DNA of 15,910 nt from an uncultured Saprospiraceae bacterium (GTDB lineage Bacteria; Bacteroidota; Bacteroidia; Chitinophagales; Saprospiraceae), in NCBI GenBank assembly GCA_934699305.1, contig CAKUWM010000032.1, forward strand, positions 1-15,910, in the 5' to 3' direction. Position 1 is the first letter of the stretch, and each line of letters starts with the position of its first letter. Below, in pieces: positions 15,869 through 15,910 of the stretch. Below the pieces are notes generated by a model. It searched no databases, was not told the DNA's origin, and saw nothing but the letters and a program-made list of their open reading frames with translations. Made by a program: the position numbers and the translations under genes.

Positions 15869-15910
15869 AGGCTTGAACTCAATCAAGAGAAGTCAAAAAT
15901 CGTATATTGC

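Noticed and set aside
15851..15871. Rho-independent terminator after the transposase
   Set aside because: The CCTAAA/TTTAGG palindrome is AT-rich with almost no loop and no following T-run; it is better explained as part of the right inverted repeat.

Overview
The window looks like a piece of a Bacteroidota chromosome. The evidence is moderate-to-low GC, very large secreted beta-rich proteins with Fn3 and Ig-like domains, few strong Shine-Dalgarno sites, and a match to the Bacteroidota promoter pattern TTG-N17-TAnnTTTG. I cannot name a genus from sequence alone.

Most of the window (positions 1-14050) is one leftward-transcribed gene train on the minus strand. In transcription order it encodes a ~613-residue outer-membrane beta-barrel-like protein, a 1165-residue secreted modular protein, a 1854-residue secreted modular protein, an 889-residue protein built of about seven Fn3-type domains, and the first ~112 residues of an Ig/PKD-like secreted protein cut by the left edge. 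The first two genes overlap by 8 nt, and the next two gaps are 13 nt and about 80 nt, so they are probably one operon. A predicted promoter lies at 14123-14150. Just upstream of it is a composite direct repeat that could be an activator site.

The two giant proteins are paralogous in part. A module with the landmarks 'CDGF', 'SWRGFY' and 'GW-x2-S-x-DS-x-AL' occurs in both, and the domain that precedes it is duplicated inside the 1165-residue protein and present in partial form in the 1854-residue one. From memory, not verified, similar sets of genes (barrel + giant beta proteins + Fn3 protein) recur in Bacteroidota without an assigned function. This is the best candidate for an undescribed system here: an envelope or surface assembly whose parts all carry export signals but show no recognisable type IX secretion C-terminal tag.

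The right end (about 14302-15868) is an insertion sequence of the IS4/IS1634 type. It encodes a 496-residue DDE transposase with the exact Y(2)R(3)E(6)K signature, flanked by ~22-bp inverted repeats. The heptamer AGGTAAT/ATTACCT occurs at both ends and as a perfect palindrome immediately before the transposase start codon, where it could hide the ribosome binding site. The 314-base gap between the operon and the transposase holds the operon promoter, the direct repeats and the left end of the IS.

No rRNA, tRNA, CRISPR array or replication origin was seen.
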